Shown piece after piece: positions 1 to 5,307 of a stretch of DNA of 5,307 bases (position 1 is the first letter of the stretch; each line of letters opens with the position of its first letter). The translations under genes were made by a program, and so were the position numbers. The notes beneath the pieces are model-generated. The model did no database searches, was not told the DNA's origin, and was given only the letters and a program-made list of their open reading frames with translations. The DNA is taken from the NCBI GenBank assembly GCA_023413605.1, contig JAEZPL010000166.1:1-5307 (forward strand), given 5' to 3'. Source of the stretch: Pseudomonadota bacterium. Lineage in GTDB: Bacteria > Pseudomonadota > Alphaproteobacteria > Azospirillales > Azospirillaceae.

Positions 1-798
1 ATGTCGCAGGTGGCGATGCTGAAGGGCATGGCGGCGGAGCTGTGGGCGCCCTTCGACATGGCCAAGCTGCCGAACGCGGCGAAGGTCATGCCGCACCTGA
101 TCAACAAGTATCCGGACGGCAAGGTCAGCGGCGTCGGCGCCGTGTCCTGGTACATCACGCTGGTCACCAACACCAAGGCTTATCCGCAGGCCCCGGAAAG
201 CTGGGCGGCCCTGTGGGATCCGGCGAACAAGGACAAGCTGGGCCTGCTGGCGTTGGTCAGCAACAGCTTCCTGCTGGAGGTCACCGCCGCGACCTTCTTC
301 GGCGGCACCAAGCATCTGGACACCGAGCAGGGCCAGCTCGACTGCTTCAAGAAGCTGGCGGAGCTGAAGAACAACGTGAAGCTCTGGTACCGCGACGAGG
401 CACAGTTCGAGGCTTCGCTGAAGTCCGGCGAGATTCCGATGGGTCAGTACTATCACGACGTCACCGGCCTTGCCGCGGCGGACGGGCAGCCGGTGCGCTC
501 CACCTTCCCCAAGGAGGGCGGCATCCTCGATTCGGGAAGCTGGGCGGTGACGCGCGCGTCGAAGGCCGGCGACCTGGCGCATGTCTTCGTGGACTACATG
601 TGCCAGCCGCAGATTCAGGCCCTGCTGTCGCGCAAGGTCGGCACCGCGCCGACCATCGACCGCAAGCTGACCGATTTGACGGACAAGGAGTTTGCTGCGG
701 TGTCTTCCGACATCCCGCCGATCATTCCGCGCTACGACCTGTATCAGGCCAAGTCCGACTGGCTGAACCAGAAGTGGACCGAGATGATCGTGGGGTGA
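1..798 (+). CDS. Polyamine-type ABC transporter periplasmic substrate-binding protein, N-terminus missing
   Basis: This is the periplasmic binding protein of a spermidine/putrescine-class importer (PotD/PotF-like). It would capture the ligand outside the inner membrane and deliver it to the permeases encoded downstream. The visible part is 265 residues; the family is usually about 340-370, and there is no signal peptide, so the ATG at base 1 is probably an internal Met and roughly the first 80-100 residues lie outside the window. Family-typical stretches are VSWYITLVTN (about 48-57), an ESWAALWDP block (66-74) like the 'SWADLW' segment of PotD, a YYHDVTG ligand-region segment (140-146), and a C-terminal 'FVDYMCQPQIQALLSRKVGTAPT' region (positions 196-218), matching the 'fl..P..q......G..Pt' signature. 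Asp177 in ILDSGSW lies where PotF/PotD place an acidic residue that contacts the ligand amine; this is my alignment by eye. The ligand is inferred to be a cationic amine or guanidino compound. The gene ends 191 bases before the ATPase gene, separated by a palindromic element. Confidence 0.88.
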   Translation: MSQVAMLKGMAAELWAPFDMAKLPNAAKVMPHLINKYPDGKVSGVGAVSWYITLVTNTKAYPQAPESWAALWDPANKDKLGLLALVSNSFLLEVTAATFFGGTKHLDTEQGQLDCFKKLAELKNNVKLWYRDEAQFEASLKSGEIPMGQYYHDVTGLAAADGQPVRSTFPKEGGILDSGSWAVTRASKAGDLAHVFVDYMCQPQIQALLSRKVGTAPTIDRKLTDLTDKEFAAVSSDIPPIIPRYDLYQAKSDWLNQKWTEMIVG

Positions 799-818
799 TG
801 CGACGCTTGCCTTCGTCC

Positions 819-845
819 CCCTCTCCCGCCCCCGGCGGGAGAGGG
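819..845 (+). terminator. Strong hairpin after the binding-protein gene, possible attenuator
   Basis: A perfect 12-bp GC-rich stem with a 3-base loop begins 20 bases after the binding-protein stop codon. No U tract follows (the next bases are AGGGGCCCG), so it does not fit a classical intrinsic terminator. It could act as a 3'-end stabiliser for the upstream transcript or as a partial terminator, as REP sequences do between malE and malF. That would give more binding protein than membrane components. This role is inferred from position and structure only. Confidence 0.35.
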
Positions 846-959
846 AGGGGCCCGCGGAACGCGGGAGGGTGAGGGCGGGGTCAATCCGAGAAACCTTGCC
901 CTCACCCTTCCACGCCATGGGTGTGGGTCCCTCCCTCTCCCAGCGGAGCTGGGAGAGGG
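819..959. repeat. Nested palindromic intergenic repeat: five hairpins in mirror order
   Basis: Five stems can be read directly. HP1 pairs 819-830 with 834-845 (12 bp perfect, loop CCC). HP2 pairs 851-856 with 860-865 (6 bp, loop GAA). The central stem pairs 866-876 with 898-908 (11 bp, 21-base loop). HP3 pairs 910-916 with 920-926 (7 bp with one G-T wobble, loop ATG). HP4 pairs 933-944 with 948-959 (12 bp perfect, loop GGA). The order long-short-centre-short-long is symmetric about roughly base 887. HP1 and HP4 share the outer nine pairs but differ in the inner three (GCC/GGC against AGC/GCT), and both arms have changed together. An alternative long-range helix pairs 837-849 with 929-941 (13 bp) and would exclude HP1 and HP4. 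Arms of this kind are familiar as dispersed intergenic repeats in GC-rich proteobacteria (REP/BIME- or MITE-like). Copy number cannot be seen here. No flanking target duplication is evident. Confidence 0.85.
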
Positions 960-989
960 GATAGATTTCCTTTCAAAAAAAGCCCGCCC

Positions 990-2066
990 ATGTCCGCACT
1001 CGTCCTTGACGGTCTTACAAAGCGTTACGGTCCCGTGGTCGCGGTGCACGGCGCCAGCTTACGGATTCCGCACGGGCAGTTCGTCTGCCTGCTCGGCCCC
1101 TCCGGCTGCGGGAAGACGACGCTGCTGCGCATGATCGCCGGGCTGGAGGATCCCTCCGGCGGCCGGCTGCTGATCGACGACAAGGACATCACCGAAGCGC
1201 CCGCCCACCTGCGCGAATTCGGCATGGTGTTCCAGTCGCTGGCCCTGTTCCCGCACCTGACGGCGGGCGAGAACATCGCCTATCCCCTGCGCATCCGCGG
1301 CGTCCCCAAGGCGGAGCAGCGCAAGCGGGCGGAGGAACTGTTGGAACTGGTGCGCCTGCCCGGCGTCGCCGACCGGCCGGTGTCGAAGCTGTCCGGCGGC
1401 CAGCGCCAGCGCGTCGCCATCGCCCGCGCGCTCGCCCTGAAGCCCAAGCTGTTCCTGCTGGACGAGCCGCTGTCGGCGCTGGACGCCAAGCTGCGCGAGG
1501 CCATGCAGATCGAGCTGAAGCAGCTTCAGCAGCGGCTGGGCATCACCACCATCGTCGTCACCCACGACCAGCGGGAGGCCATGACCATGGCCGACCTCGT
1601 GGTGGTCATGTCGCAGGGCCGCATCCATCAGGCGGCGTCGCCCATGGAGGTCTACCGCCAGCCGGCCGACGCCTTCGTCGCCGACTTCATCGGCCTGACC
1701 AACCTTCTGGACGGCGAGGTGACGGCCCCCGGCGCAGTCGCGGTGCCCGGCGGCACCCTGCATCTGCCGAACCTGCCGCCGTCCGGCCGCGTGCTGCTGT
1801 CCGTCCGTCCGGAGGAGGTGATCGTGTATCCGGCCGGCACCGACGGACCGAACCGGCTGACCGGCCGGCTGTCCTTCATGCGCGACCTGGGCGCCAGCGT
1901 GGAGTTCCGCATCGACGTGGCCGGCAAGGAGATCGTCGCCGTGTCCCGTCCGCAGGATCGTCCGCCGGTCGAGCCGGGCGGACCGCTGTCGGTCGAATTC
2001 CCACCGGCCGCCTGCGTTGTCCTGCCGCCCGCCATTTCATCGTCTGGGGCCGAGGGGCATCCATGA
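990..2066 (+). CDS. ABC transporter ATP-binding protein, PotA-like, with C-terminal TOBE domain
   Basis: This is the cytoplasmic ATPase that powers the importer. The protein is 358 residues, normal for the PotA/FbpC/UgpC-type family. Motifs in order: Walker A GPSGCGKTT at 36-44 (Lys42), Q-loop Gln82, signature LSGGQ at 134-138, Walker B LFLLDEP at 154-160 (catalytic Glu159), D-loop SALD at 162-165, and switch His192. The region from about 235 to the end, including SVRPEEV at 271-277, is a TOBE-type regulatory domain. I chose the ATG at 990 because the family homology begins at once (SALVLDGLTKRYG). The in-frame GTG at 921 would add 23 residues encoded by repeat sequence. No clear Shine-Dalgarno precedes 990; only an A-rich run at 975-981 is present. 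The 3' end overlaps the next gene as ATGA (2063-2066), showing translational coupling. The substrate class (polyamine-like) is inferred from the partner subunits. Confidence 0.95.
   Translation: MSALVLDGLTKRYGPVVAVHGASLRIPHGQFVCLLGPSGCGKTTLLRMIAGLEDPSGGRLLIDDKDITEAPAHLREFGMVFQSLALFPHLTAGENIAYPLRIRGVPKAEQRKRAEELLELVRLPGVADRPVSKLSGGQRQRVAIARALALKPKLFLLDEPLSALDAKLREAMQIELKQLQQRLGITTIVVTHDQREAMTMADLVVVMSQGRIHQAASPMEVYRQPADAFVADFIGLTNLLDGEVTAPGAVAVPGGTLHLPNLPPSGRVLLSVRPEEVIVYPAGTDGPNRLTGRLSFMRDLGASVEFRIDVAGKEIVAVSRPQDRPPVEPGGPLSVEFPPAACVVLPPAISSSGAEGHP
2052..2057 (+). promoter_or_regulatory. Ribosome binding site for the first permease
   Basis: GAGGGG lies inside the end of the ATPase gene, five bases before the ATG at 2063. 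It supports that start and the ATGA overlap over any other initiation codon in this frame. Confidence 0.7.
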
Positions 2067-2917
2067 TCCGGCGCGCGCCCCGCACCTTCGCCGAGCATTC
2101 GCCGATTTTGTTCCCGGCGCTGATGCTGGTCGTCTTCTTCGTGATCCCCTTCAGCCTGATGATCGCGGTCAGCGTCTTCCGGCGCGTGCCGGGCGGCTTC
2201 TACGAACCGGACTTCGTGTTTTCGAACTACGAGCGGTTCCTGACCGCCTTCTTCGGCGGCGTGATGTCCTTCTCGCTGGGGCTGGCGGCGCTGGTCGCGG
2301 CGGTGTCGGTGGGCATCGCCTTTCCCTTCACGTACAGGCTGGTGCGCCTGCCACGGGCCAATCAGATCCGCTGGCTGGTCTTCCTGCTGTCGATCCTGTC
2401 GCTGTCGGAAGTCATCATCGGCTTCGCGTGGTCCACGCTGCTGTCCCGCACCGCCGGCATCACCAACCTGTTCGTGGCGCTGGGCCTGATGAGCGAGCCG
2501 CAGGCGCTGAGCCCCAGCTTCGGCGCCTTGCTGGCGGGGCTGGTCTATCAGGCCTTTCCCTACACGGTGCTGGTGCTCTACCCGTCGCTCGCCCGCTTCG
2601 ACCCGAATCTGGTGGAGGCCGCGCGGACGCTCGGCGCCTCGCCGCTGAAGTCCTTCCTGACCGTGGTCGTGCCGGGGCAGCGCAACACCATCGTCGCCAC
2701 GACGATCATGGTCTTCGTCTTCGCGCTCGGCTCCTACCTGCTGCCGCAGCTGCTGGGCAAGCCGCAGCACTGGACCCTGTCGGTGCTGATCACCGATCAG
2801 GCGATCTATCAGGCCAACATGCCCTTCGCGGCGGCCATGGCGGTGTTCCTGGTGCTGGTCAGCCTGGCGCTGGTCGGGCTGGCGCTGCTGGCCGGCCGGA
2901 AAGAGGAGGCCGCGTGA
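2063..2917 (+). CDS. ABC transporter permease, PotB-like
   Basis: This inner-membrane permease is one half of the translocation pore. It has 284 residues, typical of PotB/PotH. Hydrophobic segments fit six helices at roughly 15-38, 68-90, 103-125, 152-172, 211-228 and 257-277, estimated by eye. The cytoplasmic EAA loop that docks on the ATPase is clear at 185-204: it starts EAARTLGAS, has Gly191 at the conserved position and ends VVVP. The N-terminal region shows the family pattern of a first helix containing FFVIPF followed by a periplasmic segment with a Tyr/Phe-rich NYERFL motif (55-60). The gene overlaps the ATPase gene by four bases and the second permease gene by one base (TGATG), so the three subunits are probably made in step. 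No defects are seen. Substrate specificity is not readable from this subunit. Confidence 0.94.
   Translation: MIRRAPRTFAEHSPILFPALMLVVFFVIPFSLMIAVSVFRRVPGGFYEPDFVFSNYERFLTAFFGGVMSFSLGLAALVAAVSVGIAFPFTYRLVRLPRANQIRWLVFLLSILSLSEVIIGFAWSTLLSRTAGITNLFVALGLMSEPQALSPSFGALLAGLVYQAFPYTVLVLYPSLARFDPNLVEAARTLGASPLKSFLTVVVPGQRNTIVATTIMVFVFALGSYLLPQLLGKPQHWTLSVLITDQAIYQANMPFAAAMAVFLVLVSLALVGLALLAGRKEEAA
2903..2909 (+). promoter_or_regulatory. Ribosome binding site for the second permease
   Basis: GAGGAGG sits at the end of the first permease gene. It is seven bases from the ATG at 2917 and ten from the ATG at 2920. Three ATG codons follow in tandem (2917, 2920, 2923); the spacing favours one of the first two. 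Confidence 0.75.
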
Positions 2918-3717
2918 TGATGATGCGCAAGCTGCACACGGTCCTGGCCTCCCTGATCGCGGTGGTTCTCTCCGCCCCTATTCTGGTGGTGGCCGGCGTC
3001 TCCGTGAACGCCAAGAAGTCGCTGACCTTCCCGCCGCAGGGCTTCTCGCTGGCGTGGTACGCGGAGGTGTTCACCGATCCCGGCTGGCGCAGCGCGCTGG
3101 TCGCCAGCCTTGTGGTCGCCACGCTGTCGGCGGCGCTGGCGGTGCTGATCGCCTTCCCGCTGGCGTGGTTCCTGTGGCGCTGGCGCGCCCCCTGGGCGCG
3201 TGCGTTCGAGGTGCTGGGCATGACGCCCTTCATCCTGCCGCCGGTCATCACCGCGCTGGGCTTCCTCAGCTTCTGGGCGGCGGTGGGCGAGTATGGCGCG
3301 CCCTGGACGGTGGTGGTCAGCCACGCGGTGTTCTTCGTGACGCTGCCGCTGGTCACGCTGTCGCTGGGTTTCGGCGCCGTGGACCGCTCCTATGTCGAGG
3401 CCGCGGCGACCATGGGCGCGGACGACCGGACGGTGCTGCGCACCGTGGTGATGCCGCTGGTGCGGCCCTACGTCATCTCCGGCTTCGCCTTCGCCTTCGT
3501 TCTGTCGCTGAACGAGTACATCGTGGCCTACATGGTGGTCGGCTTCACGCTGGAAACGTTGCCCATCAAGATCTTCAACGCGCTGCGTTACGGCTACACG
3601 CCCACCATGGCGGCTGTGACGGTGCTTTTCGTGTCGCTCACGGCCCTGGTCTTCGGGGCGATCGCCTGGTTCGGCGATCTGCCGCGCCTTCTCGGCGCCT
3701 GGGCCAAGAGCGACTGA
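2917..3717 (+). CDS. ABC transporter permease, PotC-like
   Basis: This is the second inner-membrane permease, expected to pair with the PotB-like subunit. From 2917 it has 266 residues, the normal PotC/PotI length. Helices are estimated by eye at about 8-30, 60-85, 98-120, 126-150, 185-205 and 238-262. After the first helix there is a KKSLTFPPQGFSLAWYAEVF segment (33-52), characteristic of PotC-type permeases. The EAA loop is at 161-180: it begins EAAATMGAD, has Gly167 at the conserved position and ends VVMP. The reading frame is open much further upstream, but that part lies across the first permease gene and has no membrane-protein character, so the start at the TGATG junction is preferred. 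The protein begins with three consecutive Met codons, leaving the exact start uncertain by one or two residues. The next gene follows after 26 bases, consistent with one transcript. Confidence 0.94.
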   Translation: MMMRKLHTVLASLIAVVLSAPILVVAGVSVNAKKSLTFPPQGFSLAWYAEVFTDPGWRSALVASLVVATLSAALAVLIAFPLAWFLWRWRAPWARAFEVLGMTPFILPPVITALGFLSFWAAVGEYGAPWTVVVSHAVFFVTLPLVTLSLGFGAVDRSYVEAAATMGADDRTVLRTVVMPLVRPYVISGFAFAFVLSLNEYIVAYMVVGFTLETLPIKIFNALRYGYTPTMAAVTVLFVSLTALVFGAIAWFGDLPRLLGAWAKSD

Positions 3718-3743
3718 TTCTCCCTGACCAACGAGACTTGGAC

Positions 3744-4793
3744 ATGATCGACCCTCAGAAGCTCGACCGTTTGCGTACGAAGTACAGCGGCTCCGGCGGC
3801 GACGACATCCACAATCCGGAGTTCCAGCGCGTTGCCGCGCTCCAGTTCTCCGGCGGAAAGCGGGTGCAGCCCTTCGCGGGCGTCTCCACCCTGCTGGACG
3901 CGCCCTACCGGCCGGACGCGCCGGAATCCGCCGATTTCGGCGGGCTGGACATCGCGCTGATTGGCGTGCCGATGGACCTGGGCGTCACCAACCGCGCCGG
4001 TTCCCGCTTCGGCCCGCGCGCCGTGCGCACGATGGAGCGCGTCGGCCCGTACGAGCATGTGCTGCGCATGGTGCCGGCGGCGGCCTGCAAACTGGCCGAC
4101 GTGGGCGACGTGCCGCTCAGCAGCCGCTTTAGCCTGGAGAGCTGCCACGCCGACATCCAGGCCTTCTACAACCGCGTCATGGACGCGGGCGTGATCCCGC
4201 TGTCGGTCGGCGGCGACCATTCCATCAGCTATTCGATCCTGAAGGCGCTGGGCCGCGAGCGGCCGGTCGGGATGGTGCATTTCGATGCCCACTGCGACAC
4301 CGGCGGCGCCTATGAGGGCTCCAAGTTCCACCACGGCGGTCCGTTCCGGCAGGCGGTTCTGGACGGCGTGCTGGATCCGGAACGCACGGTGCAGATCGGC
4401 ATCCGCGGCAGCACCGAGTATCTGTGGGAGTTCTCCTACGAGAGCGGCATGACCGTGATCCACGCGGAGGAAATCCCGGAGCGCGGCATCGCCAACGTAA
4501 TCGAGACGGCGCGCAAGGTGGTCGGCGACGGGCCGGTCTACATCTCCTTCGACGTGGACTGCCTGGATCCGGTCTACGCCCCCGGCACCGGCACGCCGGA
4601 GGTCGGCGGCTTGACGACGCGCGAGGCGCTGCAAATCCTGCGCGGCCTTGCCGGGCTGGACGTCATCGGCGGCGACGTGGTGGAGGTGGCGCCGCAGTAC
4701 GACGCGACCACCAACACCGCCCACGCCGGCGCGCAGATGCTGTTCGAGATCCTGTGCCTGTCCGTGGACGCGCTCGCCAAGCGCAAGGGGTAA
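3744..4793 (+). CDS. Agmatinase/arginase-family ureohydrolase (agmatinase- or guanidinobutyrase-like)
   Basis: This cytoplasmic binuclear-metal hydrolase is predicted to cleave a guanidino group and release urea. All six family metal ligands are present: His159 in GGDHS (156-160), Asp181/His183/Asp185 in DAHCD (181-185), and Asp270/Asp272 in SFDVDCLDP (268-276). The HHGGPF loop (196-201) falls where many agmatinases have HGTPF, so His197 is the probable counterpart of the catalytic loop histidine and the usual Thr is Gly. Glu314 in DVVEVAP (311-317) matches the conserved glutamate near the guanidino group. The length of 349 residues exceeds E. coli SpeB (306) because about 60 residues precede the core, which starts near GGLDIALIGVP (66-76). 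The ATG at 3744 starts a sensible N-terminus; only a weak GAG (3733-3735) serves as ribosome site. Whether it acts on agmatine, 4-guanidinobutyrate, 3-guanidinopropionate or guanidine is undecided. Manganese is usual, but nickel is used by guanidine hydrolases of this superfamily. Confidence 0.93.
   Translation: MIDPQKLDRLRTKYSGSGGDDIHNPEFQRVAALQFSGGKRVQPFAGVSTLLDAPYRPDAPESADFGGLDIALIGVPMDLGVTNRAGSRFGPRAVRTMERVGPYEHVLRMVPAAACKLADVGDVPLSSRFSLESCHADIQAFYNRVMDAGVIPLSVGGDHSISYSILKALGRERPVGMVHFDAHCDTGGAYEGSKFHHGGPFRQAVLDGVLDPERTVQIGIRGSTEYLWEFSYESGMTVIHAEEIPERGIANVIETARKVVGDGPVYISFDVDCLDPVYAPGTGTPEVGGLTTREALQILRGLAGLDVIGGDVVEVAPQYDATTNTAHAGAQMLFEILCLSVDALAKRKG
4785..4790 (+). promoter_or_regulatory. 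Ribosome binding site for the amidase gene
   Basis: AAGGGG at the end of the ureohydrolase gene lies eight bases before the ATG at 4799. A second GGGG (4794-4797) is too close to the start codon to serve. This supports initiation at 4799 and coupling of the two hydrolase genes. Confidence 0.6.
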
Positions 4794-4798
4794 GGGGA

Positions 4799-5307
4799 AT
4801 GCGCCTCTGCCTGTTCCAGGCGGACGCGGATTCCGGTGATCCGCACCGCAACCTCGACCGTCTGGAACGGGCGGCCGAGGTTGCGGCCGGGCAGGGCGCC
4901 GACGCGCTGGTCGGTCCGGAGATGGGCCTGACCGGCTACGACATCGGGGCGGAGGCGGTGCGGTCCCTGGCCGAGCCGCCCGACGGCCCGATGGCCGGGC
5001 GCGTTGCGGGCATCGCCCGCCGCTTCGGAATCGCCATCCTCTACGGCTATCCGGAACGGGCGCCGGGCGGTGGCGTCTACAACGCCGCCCAACTGATCGG
5101 GCCGGATGGGCGGCGGATGTTGAACCAGCGCAAGGCGCACCTCTACGGCGACCTCGACCGCGGTTCCTTCATCCCCGGACCGGACGACTTCCCGGTGGCG
5201 GAGATCGGCGGCGTCCGGGTCGGCGTTCTGATCTGCTACGACGTGGAGTTTCCGGAGATCGTGCGGCGGCACGCGCTGGCCGGGGTGGACGCGCTGCTGG
5301 TGCCCAC
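4799..5307 (+). CDS. Nitrilase-superfamily amidase (R-amidase / 5-aminopentanamidase type), C-terminus cut by window
   Basis: This is a carbon-nitrogen hydrolase that probably releases ammonia from a small aliphatic amide. The first 169 residues are visible of an expected 260-280. The catalytic triad is complete: Glu41 in PEMGLTGYDIG (40-50), Lys112 in RKAHLYGDLDRGSF (111-124) and nucleophile Cys146 in LICYDVEFPE (144-153). The combination of LTGYDIG, YGYPER (82-87), HLYGDLDR and ICYDVEFPE resembles, from memory, 5-aminopentanamidase DavA and related R-stereoselective amidases more than N-carbamoylputrescine amidase, which lacks this pattern as far as I recall. It starts five bases after the ureohydrolase stop, so the two enzymes are almost certainly co-expressed. 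In this context 4-guanidinobutyramide is an attractive substrate, since its product would feed the neighbouring ureohydrolase; this is inference. An omega-amidase-like or general amidase role remains possible. The frame is intact to the window end. Confidence 0.92.
   Translation, partial: MRLCLFQADADSGDPHRNLDRLERAAEVAAGQGADALVGPEMGLTGYDIGAEAVRSLAEPPDGPMAGRVAGIARRFGIAILYGYPERAPGGGVYNAAQLIGPDGRRMLNQRKAHLYGDLDRGSFIPGPDDFPVAEIGGVRVGVLICYDVEFPEIVRRHALAGVDALLVP

Larger units (their letters stand above)
799..989. other. Intergenic region holding a hairpin array and an AT-rich leader
   Basis: This 191-base gap lies between the binding-protein stop and the ATPase start. Bases 819-959 are almost wholly inverted repeats, described in separate entries. 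Bases 960-989 are unusually AT-rich for this DNA and include seven A residues at 975-981. I see no convincing sigma-70 promoter, riboswitch or tRNA, and no sign of a small coding gene. The reading frame of the ATPase stays open back through the GTG at 921, but those 23 extra residues would be encoded by the palindrome arms and do not resemble ABC ATPase sequence. Confidence 0.7.

Noticed and set aside
42..872. Overlapping + strand frame of 276 codons across the binding-protein gene
   Set aside because: It is out of frame with the binding protein, shows low-complexity Gly/Arg/Gln composition, and continues into the palindromic repeat. It is a shadow.
819..959. CRISPR array or att site
   Set aside because: The repeats are inverted, not direct, have no regular spacers, and no integrase or cas gene is nearby.
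921..989. N-terminal extension of the ATPase from the GTG at 921
   Set aside because: The 23 added residues are encoded by palindrome arms and are Pro/Gly/Ser-rich. ABC ATPase homology starts right at the ATG at 990, and no ribosome site fits 921.
799..989. A guanidine (ykkC-type) riboswitch, which might be expected beside guanidino-metabolism genes
   Set aside because: The region is explained by simple inverted repeats with 3-base loops. I could not find the conserved unpaired ACGR-type loop motifs of guanidine riboswitches. A riboswitch could still lie before the binding-protein gene, outside the window.
1652..2770. Long minus-strand open frame of 372 codons
   Set aside because: It lies antisense to the ATPase and first permease genes. 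The translation is rich in Arg, Gln, His and Asp repeats with no domain pattern, as expected for an antisense shadow of GC-rich coding DNA.
3594..4724. Long minus-strand open frame of 376 codons opposite the ureohydrolase gene
   Set aside because: The composition is His/Arg/Ala/Val-biased with no recognisable fold, and the sense strand carries a complete enzyme with all metal ligands. It is a codon-bias shadow.

Overview
The window is GC-rich, tightly packed and coded entirely on the + strand. It reads as one transport-plus-catabolism cluster from a high-GC proteobacterium. The GC-rich codon usage, the gene order and an intergenic palindrome built on CCCTCTCCC/GGGAGAGGG and GGGTGAGGG arms suggest an alphaproteobacterium, perhaps of the Azospirillum/Rhodospirillales type. 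That placement is inferred from style, not from a marker gene.

Layout: (1) 1-798 is the C-terminal three quarters of a PotD/PotF-type periplasmic substrate-binding protein, whose N-terminus lies before the window. (2) 799-989 is the only sizeable non-coding gap. Most of it is a nearly mirror-symmetric array of five hairpins (819-959), followed by a short AT-rich leader. (3) 990-2066, 2063-2917 and 2917-3717 encode the ATPase and two permeases of a PotABC-type importer; all three are translationally coupled by stop/start overlaps. (4) 3744-4793 encodes an agmatinase/arginase-family ureohydrolase with all six metal ligands. (5) 4799-5307 is the start of a nitrilase-superfamily amidase of the R-amidase/5-aminopentanamidase type, cut by the window end, with the complete Glu-Lys-Cys triad.

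How the genes may work together: the importer would bring a cationic amine or guanidino compound into the cell, and the two hydrolases would process it. The most economical scheme joining both enzymes is the arginine oxygenase/oxidase route: 4-guanidinobutyramide -> (amidase) 4-guanidinobutyrate -> (ureohydrolase) 4-aminobutyrate + urea. Agmatine, polyamine or free guanidine breakdown remain possible. The substrate cannot be fixed from sequence reading alone.

The genes belong to known families. The least explained items are the ordered hairpin array that splits the transporter operon, with compensatory differences between its outer stems, and the unassigned substrate of the amidase/ureohydrolase pair.
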